Shown here one piece after another: positions 17,901-24,203 of a stretch of 42,325 nt of DNA (within the stretch, counting starts at the first letter, position 1; each line of letters begins with the position of its first letter). The position numbers were made by a program, and so were the translations under genes. The stretch comes from Streptomyces spongiae (GTDB taxonomy: Bacteria > Actinomycetota > Actinomycetes > Streptomycetales > Streptomycetaceae): positions 1-42,325 of the forward strand of contig NZ_VJZC01000027.1 in NCBI RefSeq assembly GCF_009377185.1, read 5' to 3'. The notes below the pieces were generated by a model. It made no database searches, was not told the DNA's origin, and saw nothing but the letters and a program-made list of their open reading frames with translations.

Positions 17901-18895
17901 CGTACGACGGCCTTGAGATAGCTCTGGCGCTCCTCGTCGGTCATCGGGGCGAGACAGCTCACCTCGCCCTCGGTGATGACCGAGGTGAGCCGTTCGCAGG
18001 CGGCAAGCAGGGAGGCCGGGGTCCCCGGCTCGTCGCGGAAGGTCGCCAGGATCTCCTCGTAGGCATAGGTGGGCTTGTACGGCACCTCCACGTTGCCCCA
18101 GTAGCGGCGGGGGTCGACGTGCGGGGTGCGTACCAGGAGCTGGTCGAAGGTGAGCCGGACCTTGGCCCGCGCGGCCTCCAGCCGGTCCGCCTCGGAGTCC
18201 TCCACCCGCATGGGCACCGGCAGGATCCGGATGCGGCGGTCGCCGTAGGTGTCCTTCACCCGGCGGGCGACGGCCGCCGCGCCCTCGATGCTCTGGTCGT
18301 TGTGGGTGAAGCAGTTCACCAGTACGTCGGGGAAGTGGATCGTGCAGATGTCGGAGATGTCACTGAGGCCGGTGCGGCTGTCGACGAGGACGTAGTCGTA
18401 GCCGCGCCGGAACTGGGCGCACAGGGCGTCCAGGAACTGACCGCCGTACTGCTCCTCGTAGAAGCGGTTCCAGTTGAACTGGGAGAAGATGGAGGAGTAG
18501 TTGCGGTCCTGGCGGCCCGCCGAGATGTAGTCCAGCCGGCCGCCGGACGGGAAGGTCCACAGCAGCGGCGAGACCGCCTGGCCGATGTCTGCCTGGCCCG
18601 TGATCCAGGCCGTGTCGGCCTCGGTTCCGTGCAGGGAGTCGACCCGCAGCATGTAGTCGTTGATGAGGTCCAGTACGCCGGGGCGGTCACGCAGCGCGCT
18701 CGGTTCCAGGAACGGGTGCAGGAAGCGGTCGAGGCCGGGCGCCTCCAGGTCCCAGTCGACCACCAGGACCCGTTTGCCCTGTGAGGCGGTGATCCAGGCC
18801 GTGTTGGCCAGTGCCATGGTGCGACCAGTGCCGCCCTTGTAGCTGTAGAACGTGACGATCTTGCCGCCTTCGGGGCGGGAGAGCGCGCCGGTCAC
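14957..18895 (-). CDS. fxsT: FxsT: KGGTGRT ATPase + TIR-like + NB-ARC + TPR protein of the FxSxx-COOH system
   Basis: A 1312-residue cytoplasmic multidomain protein. Residues 10-300 form a ParA/MinD-like ATPase with a deviant P-loop YKGGTGRT (20-26), VVDWDLEAPGLD and VDSRTGLSD. Residues 338-440 are TIR-like (THVFLSHVPEDQ), but the position of the catalytic Glu is Val413, just before Trp414. An NB-ARC/STAND NTPase follows: GMGGVGKT (529-536), LLVFDNA (604-610), TTR (631-633) and GDLPLAVDQA (678-687). The C-terminus (about 920-1295) has nine roughly 42-residue kinesin-light-chain-type TPRs marked by GDDHPRTL, GAKHPYTL, GDGHPNSL and GPEHPFSL. STAND proteins oligomerise after ligand binding by their repeats. 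The GTG at 18895 overlaps the fxsC stop (GTGA); this is the last gene of the operon. NCBI families call such proteins FxSxx-COOH system TPR protein. The real function is unknown. Confidence 0.9.
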   Translation of the reverse strand: MTGALSRPEGGKIVTFYSYKGGTGRTMALANTAWITASQGKRVLVVDWDLEAPGLDRFLHPFLEPSALRDRPGVLDLINDYMLRVDSLHGTEADTAWITGQADIGQAVSPLLWTFPSGGRLDYISAGRQDRNYSSIFSQFNWNRFYEEQYGGQFLDALCAQFRRGYDYVLVDSRTGLSDISDICTIHFPDVLVNCFTHNDQSIEGAAAVARRVKDTYGDRRIRILPVPMRVEDSEADRLEAARAKVRLTFDQLLVRTPHVDPRRYWGNVEVPYKPTYAYEEILATFRDEPGTPASLLAACERLTSVITEGEVSCLAPMTDEERQSYLKAVVRRRPPDPTHVFLSHVPEDQTWADWIRRVLSDAGFTVGDARSEDGSAAGVLLRDDTESNVRGASRTVAVLSAAYEKSPQERAVWEAVAAADPMASRRTLVPIQVGDVRRGHPFSDRKPIHLANMTEAQARNALLRALDVQVVQGEHPADAFVSGPRFPGAEPPVWSAPVRNAAFTGRTELLETLRLRLAATGTATLLHGMGGVGKTQLATEYAHRYRGNYDVVWWIEAEFGDLALRQYSELAPHLGIEERDSISATADAVRDGLRRGTKYDRWLLVFDNATTPESIERLLVNSPTGHVLITTRNEGWAQIGERVEVDVFSRVESVDHLRHRVSAISEEEADRVAEALGDLPLAVDQAAAWLNETGQDAAEYLELLRPQLATLRAVTDAETYPLQVGATWNISIQQLNSPVARRLLQLCSHFGADPISFDLVHGKEMGDALSELQPGSDGTALVSRAIQQLHRYALAKVDRKSRHVQVHRLVQAAVRSSMSEAEQEDALRVVRNVLSGARPAEGDVERPANWSRYNTIWPHLKTPWTKYSLDNRIRRLMTEWLRYLRARGEYADAMSLADELLTIWQKEAGPNDRWTLHLRFEIANVLRFQGWYNRALEIDEDVYKRQREALGEDDAHTLMTAGGLTADLRAVGRVEEALEIDRKTYKRSVDELGDDHPRTLFAANNLAVSMRMAGHCFEAQSVDKDNCDLRALTLGAKHPYTLLSQVNLGRDLRSCGEYEASAETLRSVYDKMIVEFGPESPPALEAAKALAITLRRLDKLTEAIELSQDVLDICRRRLGDASPETLVVRLGLAGHLAAAERHEEACAETTDLLDRFRAALGDGHPNSLACAVNHGINLLATGRLAGAREVCEQARARLRTTLGPEHPFSLNCQMNLANTEAALGDTENAERNYRQAYEELYERLGADHPTALTCLGNLSVLLRETGRTDEADQLARKSLDVLSAKLGAAHSKVTRLRSGQRVGLELDPHPI

Positions 18896-20142
18896 GGTTG
18901 GGCCTCCTGGTCACCCTGCGGCGGCTCCGTCGGCGCCGAGGGCCTCGTCGAGGATCGTAGCGGAACTCGGTTGAGGTATTGCTGGGCCGCGGTGTCGGCG
19001 AGCTCCATGAAGAGCGAGTTGAACGCCTCGGAGTTCTGGATGCGGCCCAGCATGGCGCCGCGCTGGATGGGGCGGCTGCCGCTCAGCCGCCGGGGCAGCA
19101 CGGACCTGAGCCGCGCTTCGAGATCGCCGCGCGCGTGCCGGGTCTGTGGGTCGTCGGCCAGCGGGGCCAGCACGGTCACCCAGGGCAGGTCGCGGGCGTC
19201 GAAGGCGCGCAGCCGGGCGGCGGCCGCTGGGTCGTGCAGGATCCAGGGGTCGAGGATGAGCACCCACGGGCGCCTGGTCTCGCGCTGTCCGAGGAAGACG
19301 GGCTCGGCCTCGTCGTACGTGCAGATCTCGGGGGCGAATCCGAGGTTGCGGGCGAGTTCGGCGGTTCGTTCGGCCAGCGGTGTGCCGTAGCCGTCGCTGA
19401 AGGGCTGCCAGTCCCGTGGCTCGCGACCGTACTTGGCGTCCCTGCGGCCGGGCGGCAGATGGTCGATGTCCGGGGCGAGCACGGCGATGCCCAGCGGATG
19501 CCAGGACGAGGCGGTGAACGCGTCCGGTACTTCGTCCAGATGTGCGAACTCGGCATCGTCCGGCACGGGTTCGGGCGCACGGCTCGCGGCCTGTACGACG
19601 CACTGGGCGATCCTGCGGACGCACTGGTCGTAGTAGGGCTTGTCGGAGTCCCGCCGCAGACCGGACAGGCCGCCGGTCTTGTAGCCCTCCGCCGCGTCTC
19701 GGTCGACGTACGACGGTGTCGCCGGCCGGTCGGGCACGGGCAGACCCAGGTCGACGACGACCGGGCGCGCGGTGGTCGGCACGGGCGTCCACAACACCGG
19801 AATGAGAGCGCCGCGCTGGGGGCGCTGGGGGCGGTGGGTGAAGGCGTACCACTGCCGGCCGCAGTGGACGTCGGTGAAGTAGCGGCGGGTGATCACGGCG
19901 ACGAAGGTGCGGCTGCGGTGCAGGGCGCTCACCGTGCTCGGCCCGCCGCGGTCGGCGGCGTCGAGATGGCGGACGGTGGAAGGGGGCGCGTGGGTCCCGC
20001 TCATCGAGATGACGGCCCTGGTCAGGTCGTCGCAGAACTCCAGCACCTTCTTGTCGGCCGCCGGGGGGCCCGCGTCCACGTCGCCTTCCGGCGGCGGCAC
20101 GGGGGCGTAGCTGAAGAAGAAGTGGGGCGCGTCGTCGTGCAT
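18892..20142 (-). CDS. fxsC: FxsC: TIR-like protein of the FxSxx-COOH system
   Basis: A 416-residue cytoplasmic protein. The N-terminal TIR-like fold (about 5-190) starts PHFFFSYAPV and includes RSRTFVAVITRRYF. The segment DVHCGRQWYAF aligns with SDWCALEWQCF of the neighbouring small TIR protein, and Gln97 replaces the glutamate expected for NAD cleavage, so this copy is probably non-catalytic. The C-terminal half (about 215-390) is the FxsC-specific region, with HPLGIAVLAPDIDHLPPGR and RRPWVLILDPWIL, resembling a second alpha/beta domain. Start ATG shares its A with the previous stop (TGATG); its stop overlaps fxsT (GTGA). Such tight coupling suggests a stoichiometric complex with FxsT. Biochemical role unknown. 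Confidence 0.85.
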   Translation of the reverse strand: MHDDAPHFFFSYAPVPPPEGDVDAGPPAADKKVLEFCDDLTRAVISMSGTHAPPSTVRHLDAADRGGPSTVSALHRSRTFVAVITRRYFTDVHCGRQWYAFTHRPQRPQRGALIPVLWTPVPTTARPVVVDLGLPVPDRPATPSYVDRDAAEGYKTGGLSGLRRDSDKPYYDQCVRRIAQCVVQAASRAPEPVPDDAEFAHLDEVPDAFTASSWHPLGIAVLAPDIDHLPPGRRDAKYGREPRDWQPFSDGYGTPLAERTAELARNLGFAPEICTYDEAEPVFLGQRETRRPWVLILDPWILHDPAAAARLRAFDARDLPWVTVLAPLADDPQTRHARGDLEARLRSVLPRRLSGSRPIQRGAMLGRIQNSEAFNSLFMELADTAAQQYLNRVPLRSSTRPSAPTEPPQGDQEAQP

Positions 20143-20804
20143 CAGTGTTCCTCCCCCGTCGATCGCTTCAGGGAGTCGAAGAGGTGGTCGAAATCGCCCG
20201 GCTCGCACGGCTCCAGACGTGCGCTGACCGCCACCTCGACGATTTTGAGGGCGAGTTGGTAGACCACCTTGGTGAAGGTCGCGTGGCGCCCGTACTTCAG
20301 CAGGCCGCGCAGCCCCATGTCCGCGTAGGCGGTCCCGAATGCCTGGTGGGTGTACTGAACGTCGCGGTAGGGAGGGGGTATCTCCTCGGGCCGCAGCGGG
20401 TTCCACAGGACCGGGACGATGGCGTTGCGCGTGAACGTGCCTCGCTCGCGCTGCAGTTCCTGCCGCAGCTCGAAGCACTGCCATTCCAGGGCGCACCAGT
20501 CGCTGCTGAACAGCCGCTGGGACAGGAGCGGCACGAGGACCTGGCATCGCGCGAGGTGCCCCTTCAGCTCGTCCTCCCACAGGGTGCCGAGCGGCATCCG
20601 CTCGTCGAGGTAGACCGCGGGGATCTTGGCGTCCAGGTCGGTGAGTTCCATCAGGTCGCCGGTCAGCTTGGCATGGAAGTGGCGCAGCAGTTCGTCCGGC
20701 GGCCTGTCGCTCTCGGGCACGTGGGGCGTGCGGCCGTAGCTGAGGAACCCGTAGGGCTGCTGGACGCTGCGGCGCGGCCTGTTGTCGTCGGAGCGCTCAC
20801 GCAC
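20142..20804 (-). CDS. Small TIR-domain protein retaining the catalytic-type glutamate
   Basis: A 220-residue protein that is essentially one TIR-like domain: PYGFLSYGRT near the N-terminus, IPAVYLDERM in the middle, and CQVLVPLLSQRLFSSDWCALEW. The last motif has the SxWCxxE pattern of NAD-cleaving TIRs, with Glu107 in the catalytic position. The C-terminus ends in a charged tail. Enzymatic TIR domains hydrolyse or cyclise NAD, often after being activated by oligomerisation, but activity here is only inferred. The start is a GTG at 20804 that overlaps the end of the AAC(3) gene by 8 bases. It is the middle gene of the Fxs operon and is closely related in layout to the TIR part of FxsC. Confidence 0.82.
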   Translation of the reverse strand: MRERSDDNRPRRSVQQPYGFLSYGRTPHVPESDRPPDELLRHFHAKLTGDLMELTDLDAKIPAVYLDERMPLGTLWEDELKGHLARCQVLVPLLSQRLFSSDWCALEWQCFELRQELQRERGTFTRNAIVPVLWNPLRPEEIPPPYRDVQYTHQAFGTAYADMGLRGLLKYGRHATFTKVVYQLALKIVEVAVSARLEPCEPGDFDHLFDSLKRSTGEEH

Positions 20805-21627
20805 GGTCGGCCTCCGCGGATTCGTCGCGGGGCACCGTGCGGCGGGCGGCCATCCAGGGGGCGGCCGTGTCCACGGCCCAGCGCAGCGGGAGGAGCCGGC
20901 TGTCCGCCGCGCCGATACGGCCGCGGACGATCGGGCCGCGGCCGACCGGCTGCGATGTCTCCAGCCATCGGCCGAGTTCCCCGAAGTCGCTGTCGTCGAG
21001 ATCGACGTCGTCGAAAGCGGTCCAGCGCGGGCCGTCGTCGGTCATCCGCCGGCAGTCGTAGCGGCGGCGGACCGGGGCGGGCCGACGGTACTCCGACAGG
21101 TGGAAGGCCGAGCAGACCTCGAAGCCGACGCCCAGCAGCAGGATGTGCGCGTCCTCGTCGTACAGACGGCCGAGCGGGGACTCCTCGCCGAGCAGGCAGT
21201 TCAGGGCGTGCCCGGAGGTGATCCGGGCGGCCCGGGGTCCGAGCGCGGCGAAGGACGTCTGCGGGTGGTCGCTGCGCACGGCTCCTGGAGTGACCCGCAC
21301 CCTCTCCGCAAGCCGTCCCATGCCGTGGGAGGGGGTGGAAGCCGCGCTGAAGGGCTCCATGTTCTCATGGTAGGACAGAAGTTGATGTCCGGTCAGATCT
21401 CGCGTCATACGGATGTATGTCCGTGATGTCAGGGAATTGCTCTCTGTGAACGTGGGCACCACCAGGGTGCCGCCGGGACCGAGCACGCCCCGCAGTGCGC
21501 GCACCACCGTCCGGCTGCCGTCGCGTACCGGACCGACGGACCGCAGGGACGCGTGCACCAGCAGCGTCGTGGCCCTGTCGACGCCGAGTTCGCGCAGGTC
21601 GGCGGTGAGGGAGTCCTCCGTGTGCAT
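20797..21627 (-). CDS. AAC(3)-family N-acetyltransferase in the Fxs operon
   Basis: A 276-residue member of the aminoglycoside N(3)-acetyltransferase superfamily, which moves acetyl from acetyl-CoA to an amine. Family motifs are TTLLVHASLRSVGPV (acetyl-CoA site), GGTLVVPTFTESN, and RSDHPQTSFAALG with the conserved His121, followed by LLLGVGFEVCSAFHLSEY. The length matches the family. The ATG at 21627 starts 6 bp after the fxsB stop, and the gene overlaps the next one. AAC(3)-like genes recur in Fxs clusters by my recollection. In this context the enzyme more likely acetylates the peptide or a metabolite than confers drug resistance. The acceptor is unknown. Confidence 0.85.
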   Translation of the reverse strand: MHTEDSLTADLRELGVDRATTLLVHASLRSVGPVRDGSRTVVRALRGVLGPGGTLVVPTFTESNSLTSRTYIRMTRDLTGHQLLSYHENMEPFSAASTPSHGMGRLAERVRVTPGAVRSDHPQTSFAALGPRAARITSGHALNCLLGEESPLGRLYDEDAHILLLGVGFEVCSAFHLSEYRRPAPVRRRYDCRRMTDDGPRWTAFDDVDLDDSDFGELGRWLETSQPVGRGPIVRGRIGAADSRLLPLRWAVDTAAPWMAARRTVPRDESAEADRA

Positions 21628-21633
21628 CCCCGG

Positions 21634-23769
21634 TCAGCCCTGCAGCCTGGCGGCCATCCGGCGTCCGTGTGCGGTCAGGTCGTCGTGGTGGGGGATCGCC
21701 CGTGCGGGAAGGCGGTTCAGGTAGGCGGACCGGAGACCTTCCCTGGCCTCGTCGTCGGCGGCGAGATCGAACAGGTCCAACAGGGCGTTGAACTTCACCT
21801 GTTGCACTCCTTCCACGATCAGGCCGGCCAGCGCTTCGGAGGTGTCCGGCAGGGCCAGCCCCAGGGCCCCGAAGGCGTGCGGGTCGGCGGCCACGTGGCC
21901 CTGCTGCCCTTCGCCGTGCACCGGAGTGCACGCGGTCAGCAGGGCGCGGACTCCCGGTGCGCGGTGTGCGTGCCGGGCGCGAAGGTGCTCGGCTGCCTCG
22001 GTGAACGACCGTGCCCACCGGTCGTACTCCGTCTCGTCCAGTCTGGGGGCGGGCTCTGCCGCGAAGCCGTCGCGGTAGGGGTCGCCGTCCTCCAGGAGGA
22101 CCGTGAACTCCTCTGTGACGATGCCGCGTACGGGTTCCCAACCGATGCCGAGGCCCGCGGCCTCGCTGACGGGAAGCGGCCGGCCGCCCGGCCGGGCGTC
22201 GAGCAGCAGGGCGCCCGCACGCGCGACCAGCGCGACGGGCCCGTGACCGGGCGGCAGGGTCAGCCGTCCGATCCCCGGCAGATGCGCCCCCACGGCCCGC
22301 TCCGGCAGGTCGAACCGGTGCTCGGCGCCCGCACGGAGCGCGACCGCGACGGCGATCTCGCCCAGCCGCTGCCGTACGGCGGCCGCGGGCACCCTCCCTT
22401 CGAGGCTGCGTACCGCCCAGGTGCCGAGCTGAGGATGACGCACGATCTCGGCGGTCTCCCGGGGCCGGTGCCGGTCCAGTCGGGTCACGGCGCTCGCCTC
22501 GGGTCCCGGGTACCGGGCGCACACCGCGCCGAGCAGCATCCGGCGGATGCTGGCCTCGGCACCGACGAGGGCGCGCAGCGCCTCGCCGTCACCGTCGCCC
22601 GCGGCGAGGGAGTCGAATCCGTGCGCGGTCAGCGTGTGCCGGTGGTGCGCCGGCCGCGGGGCCCGCAGGATGTGTCCGATCAGCCGGAAGAGGTCCTCGC
22701 AGTAGACCGAGGGGTTGTCGAAGCCGTTGTCGGACCGGTAGCGGTGGCCGTACAGTCCGCCCCCGCAGATCTCCACCACGGAGCAGTCGCGGCACTGCCG
22801 GCTCAGCGCGTCCACTCCCCCGGTCTGGGCGAGGAAGCCGGGGTGGGCGGCCGCCTCGTCGAAGCTGTGCCGCAGGACGTGGAACCCCGTGGCGGGCGCG
22901 CCGTGTCGTGCCGTCTTGAGCCAGTCGGCCTGCTCGATCTCACCGTCGGTCTCGATGACGGCCAGGTCAGGGGCGGCGAGTCCGAGTGCCTCGGTGAAGG
23001 ACTCCCGCCCGTCCCGTCCGGCCTCGATCGAGTCGAAGAGACGGACCGGGAAGGGCCGGCCGTCGGCGGTCCAGCGGTCGTGGACGGTGGTCAGCCAGCG
23101 CGCGTGGGCGGCGGGGTGTGCGGGGTCCCCTGCCGGCGGCCGGTCCCAGGTGGCGTGGGGGAGCAGGAAGTCCACGTGCGGCGGGTCCAGCGCGGCGAGG
23201 GCGTCGTAGACGGCGACCGGGTCGTTCCGCACGTCGACGGTGCACAGCAGGCCGGCGAAGGCGCTGCGGTAGGCGGGGGAGCCGATGAGCCGCACCCCCC
23301 GGACGACGGCGTCGTACGACCCGGTGCCGTTCGCCCGTTTGCGGTGCCGGTCGTTGGAGGCGCGGTCGCCGTCGAGGGAGATTCCGGTGCTGATCCGTTC
23401 ACGGACCAGCATGCGGCACAGGTCCTCGTCCAGGAGCAGGCCGTTGGTCTGCATGTGCAGGGCGAGGTCGCACACGCCGTCCAGCGCGACGCGCAGGTCC
23501 CCGGCGATCCGGGCCAGCCGCTCGCGTCCGGCGAGCAGGGGTTCGCCGCCGTGCAGGACGACGTGCACACGCGAGACTTCGGGGTGGGCTCTGGCGTGCT
23601 CGGCGATCCGGGACACCACGGCGGTGGCCACCTCGTCGGAGATCACCTTCGGCCGGCGCCGCCAGCTCTGGTCGGCGTGGCGGTAGACGTAGCAGTGATC
23701 GCAGGCCAGATCGCATCTGCTGTGCACCTTGAGGACGAACTGGCGGAACGCTCTTGTCCCGGCGGTCAT
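21634..23769 (-). CDS. fxsB: FxsB: radical SAM/SPASM cyclophane-forming peptide maturase, with degenerate HExxH-type C-terminal domain
   Basis: A 711-residue fused protein. The radical SAM domain (about 8-240) has the cluster motif CDLACDHC (Cys19, Cys23, Cys26), then VVLHGGEPLLAG and STGISLDGD. A SPASM region at about 323-357 has CRDCSVVEICGGG and NPSVYCEDL, whose cysteines bind auxiliary iron-sulfur clusters. FxsB enzymes form a three-residue cyclophane by joining the Phe ring to the Ser beta carbon in a Phe-X-Ser motif (Xye/Grr/Fxs triceptide family). The C-terminal part (about 400-711) resembles the HExxH peptide-modification domain often fused to FxsB. At the expected HEFQH position it reads EGVQQ (653-657) followed by VKFNALLDL, so the metal ligands are missing. 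The ATG is 22 bp downstream of fxsA. Confidence 0.92.
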   Translation of the reverse strand: MTAGTRAFRQFVLKVHSRCDLACDHCYVYRHADQSWRRRPKVISDEVATAVVSRIAEHARAHPEVSRVHVVLHGGEPLLAGRERLARIAGDLRVALDGVCDLALHMQTNGLLLDEDLCRMLVRERISTGISLDGDRASNDRHRKRANGTGSYDAVVRGVRLIGSPAYRSAFAGLLCTVDVRNDPVAVYDALAALDPPHVDFLLPHATWDRPPAGDPAHPAAHARWLTTVHDRWTADGRPFPVRLFDSIEAGRDGRESFTEALGLAAPDLAVIETDGEIEQADWLKTARHGAPATGFHVLRHSFDEAAAHPGFLAQTGGVDALSRQCRDCSVVEICGGGLYGHRYRSDNGFDNPSVYCEDLFRLIGHILRAPRPAHHRHTLTAHGFDSLAAGDGDGEALRALVGAEASIRRMLLGAVCARYPGPEASAVTRLDRHRPRETAEIVRHPQLGTWAVRSLEGRVPAAAVRQRLGEIAVAVALRAGAEHRFDLPERAVGAHLPGIGRLTLPPGHGPVALVARAGALLLDARPGGRPLPVSEAAGLGIGWEPVRGIVTEEFTVLLEDGDPYRDGFAAEPAPRLDETEYDRWARSFTEAAEHLRARHAHRAPGVRALLTACTPVHGEGQQGHVAADPHAFGALGLALPDTSEALAGLIVEGVQQVKFNALLDLFDLAADDEAREGLRSAYLNRLPARAIPHHDDLTAHGRRMAARLQG

Positions 23770-23791
23770 CGGCCCATGGTGTCCGGGGTAG

Positions 23792-23992
23792 TCAGATGCT
23801 CGAGTCGAAGCTGGGTCCCGGCCGCAGTGCGGGCGACAGCAGCCTGTCCAGCGTCCGCGGGTCGATGTCGCCCAGGCCGTCCAGCGGGGTGGCTTCGCAG
23901 TCGGGGATGCGTGTCACGAGGTGCCGCGGCCGCGGGGGCGCTGTCGGTAACGCGCTCTGAAAGCCACCGGAAACCTCTGCGGCATTCGTCAT
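23792..23992 (-). CDS. fxsA: FxsA: FxSxx-COOH ribosomal peptide precursor (TTA-containing)
   Basis: A 66-residue precursor peptide. It ends exactly in FDSSI, the F-x-S-x-x-COOH signature, with Phe62 and Ser64 as the predicted cross-linked pair. Before it lies a Pro/Leu-rich region DIDPRTLDRLLSPALRPGPS that likely helps FxsB recognition. A second FxS triplet (Phe11-Gln-Ser13) occurs near the N-terminus in GGFQSALP. The ATG at 23992 has GAAGGAGA about eight bases upstream; a longer upstream frame lacks such support. Codon 15 is TTA (23950-23948), a rare leucine codon read by the bldA tRNA in Streptomyces. Only two TTA codons were found in the window. No signal peptide is seen. Confidence 0.9.
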   Translation of the reverse strand: MTNAAEVSGGFQSALPTAPPRPRHLVTRIPDCEATPLDGLGDIDPRTLDRLLSPALRPGPSFDSSI

Positions 23993-24203
23993 CGCGGTCT
24001 CCTTCGCCGGTTCGTGGAAGCGCCCGAGGGGGCGGATCCCCATCAGTGACAAGGGCGGCAAAGGTAGCTTACGCGCCCGCTTCCCCGCGGTAACGGCCAA
24101 TTCTCGTCAAGGTGGGCGCGCGTAGCGCACGGGCAGCACGCGTCCGGCCCCGGGGTTCCCGCCGAAGGAACGTACGGAGCCGGAACGTCAGGGTCGTTGC
24201 CCC
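23993..24203 (-). promoter_or_regulatory. fxs operon promoter region
   Basis: This 211-bp gap separates fxsA from the end of the permease gene and must hold the fxs promoter. On the minus strand it has TTGACG at 24110-24105, and TAAGCT (24071-24066) and TACCTT (24066-24061) as -10-like sequences. The spacing to TTGACG is too long for a standard promoter, so no start is assigned. It is less GC-rich than the genes around it. Confidence 0.35.

Noticed and set aside
20797..21627. Aminoglycoside resistance gene
   Set aside because: The fold is right, but position inside the Fxs operon argues for a pathway-specific role; resistance is not supported by context.
21796..21813. Active HExxH metal site in FxsB
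   Set aside because: The residues read EGVQQ, so no His ligand is present at the expected place.
24061..24110. Standard promoter for fxsA (TTGACG with TAAGCT)
   Set aside because: The spacing is about 33 bases, far over 17-18, so the pair cannot form a normal promoter.
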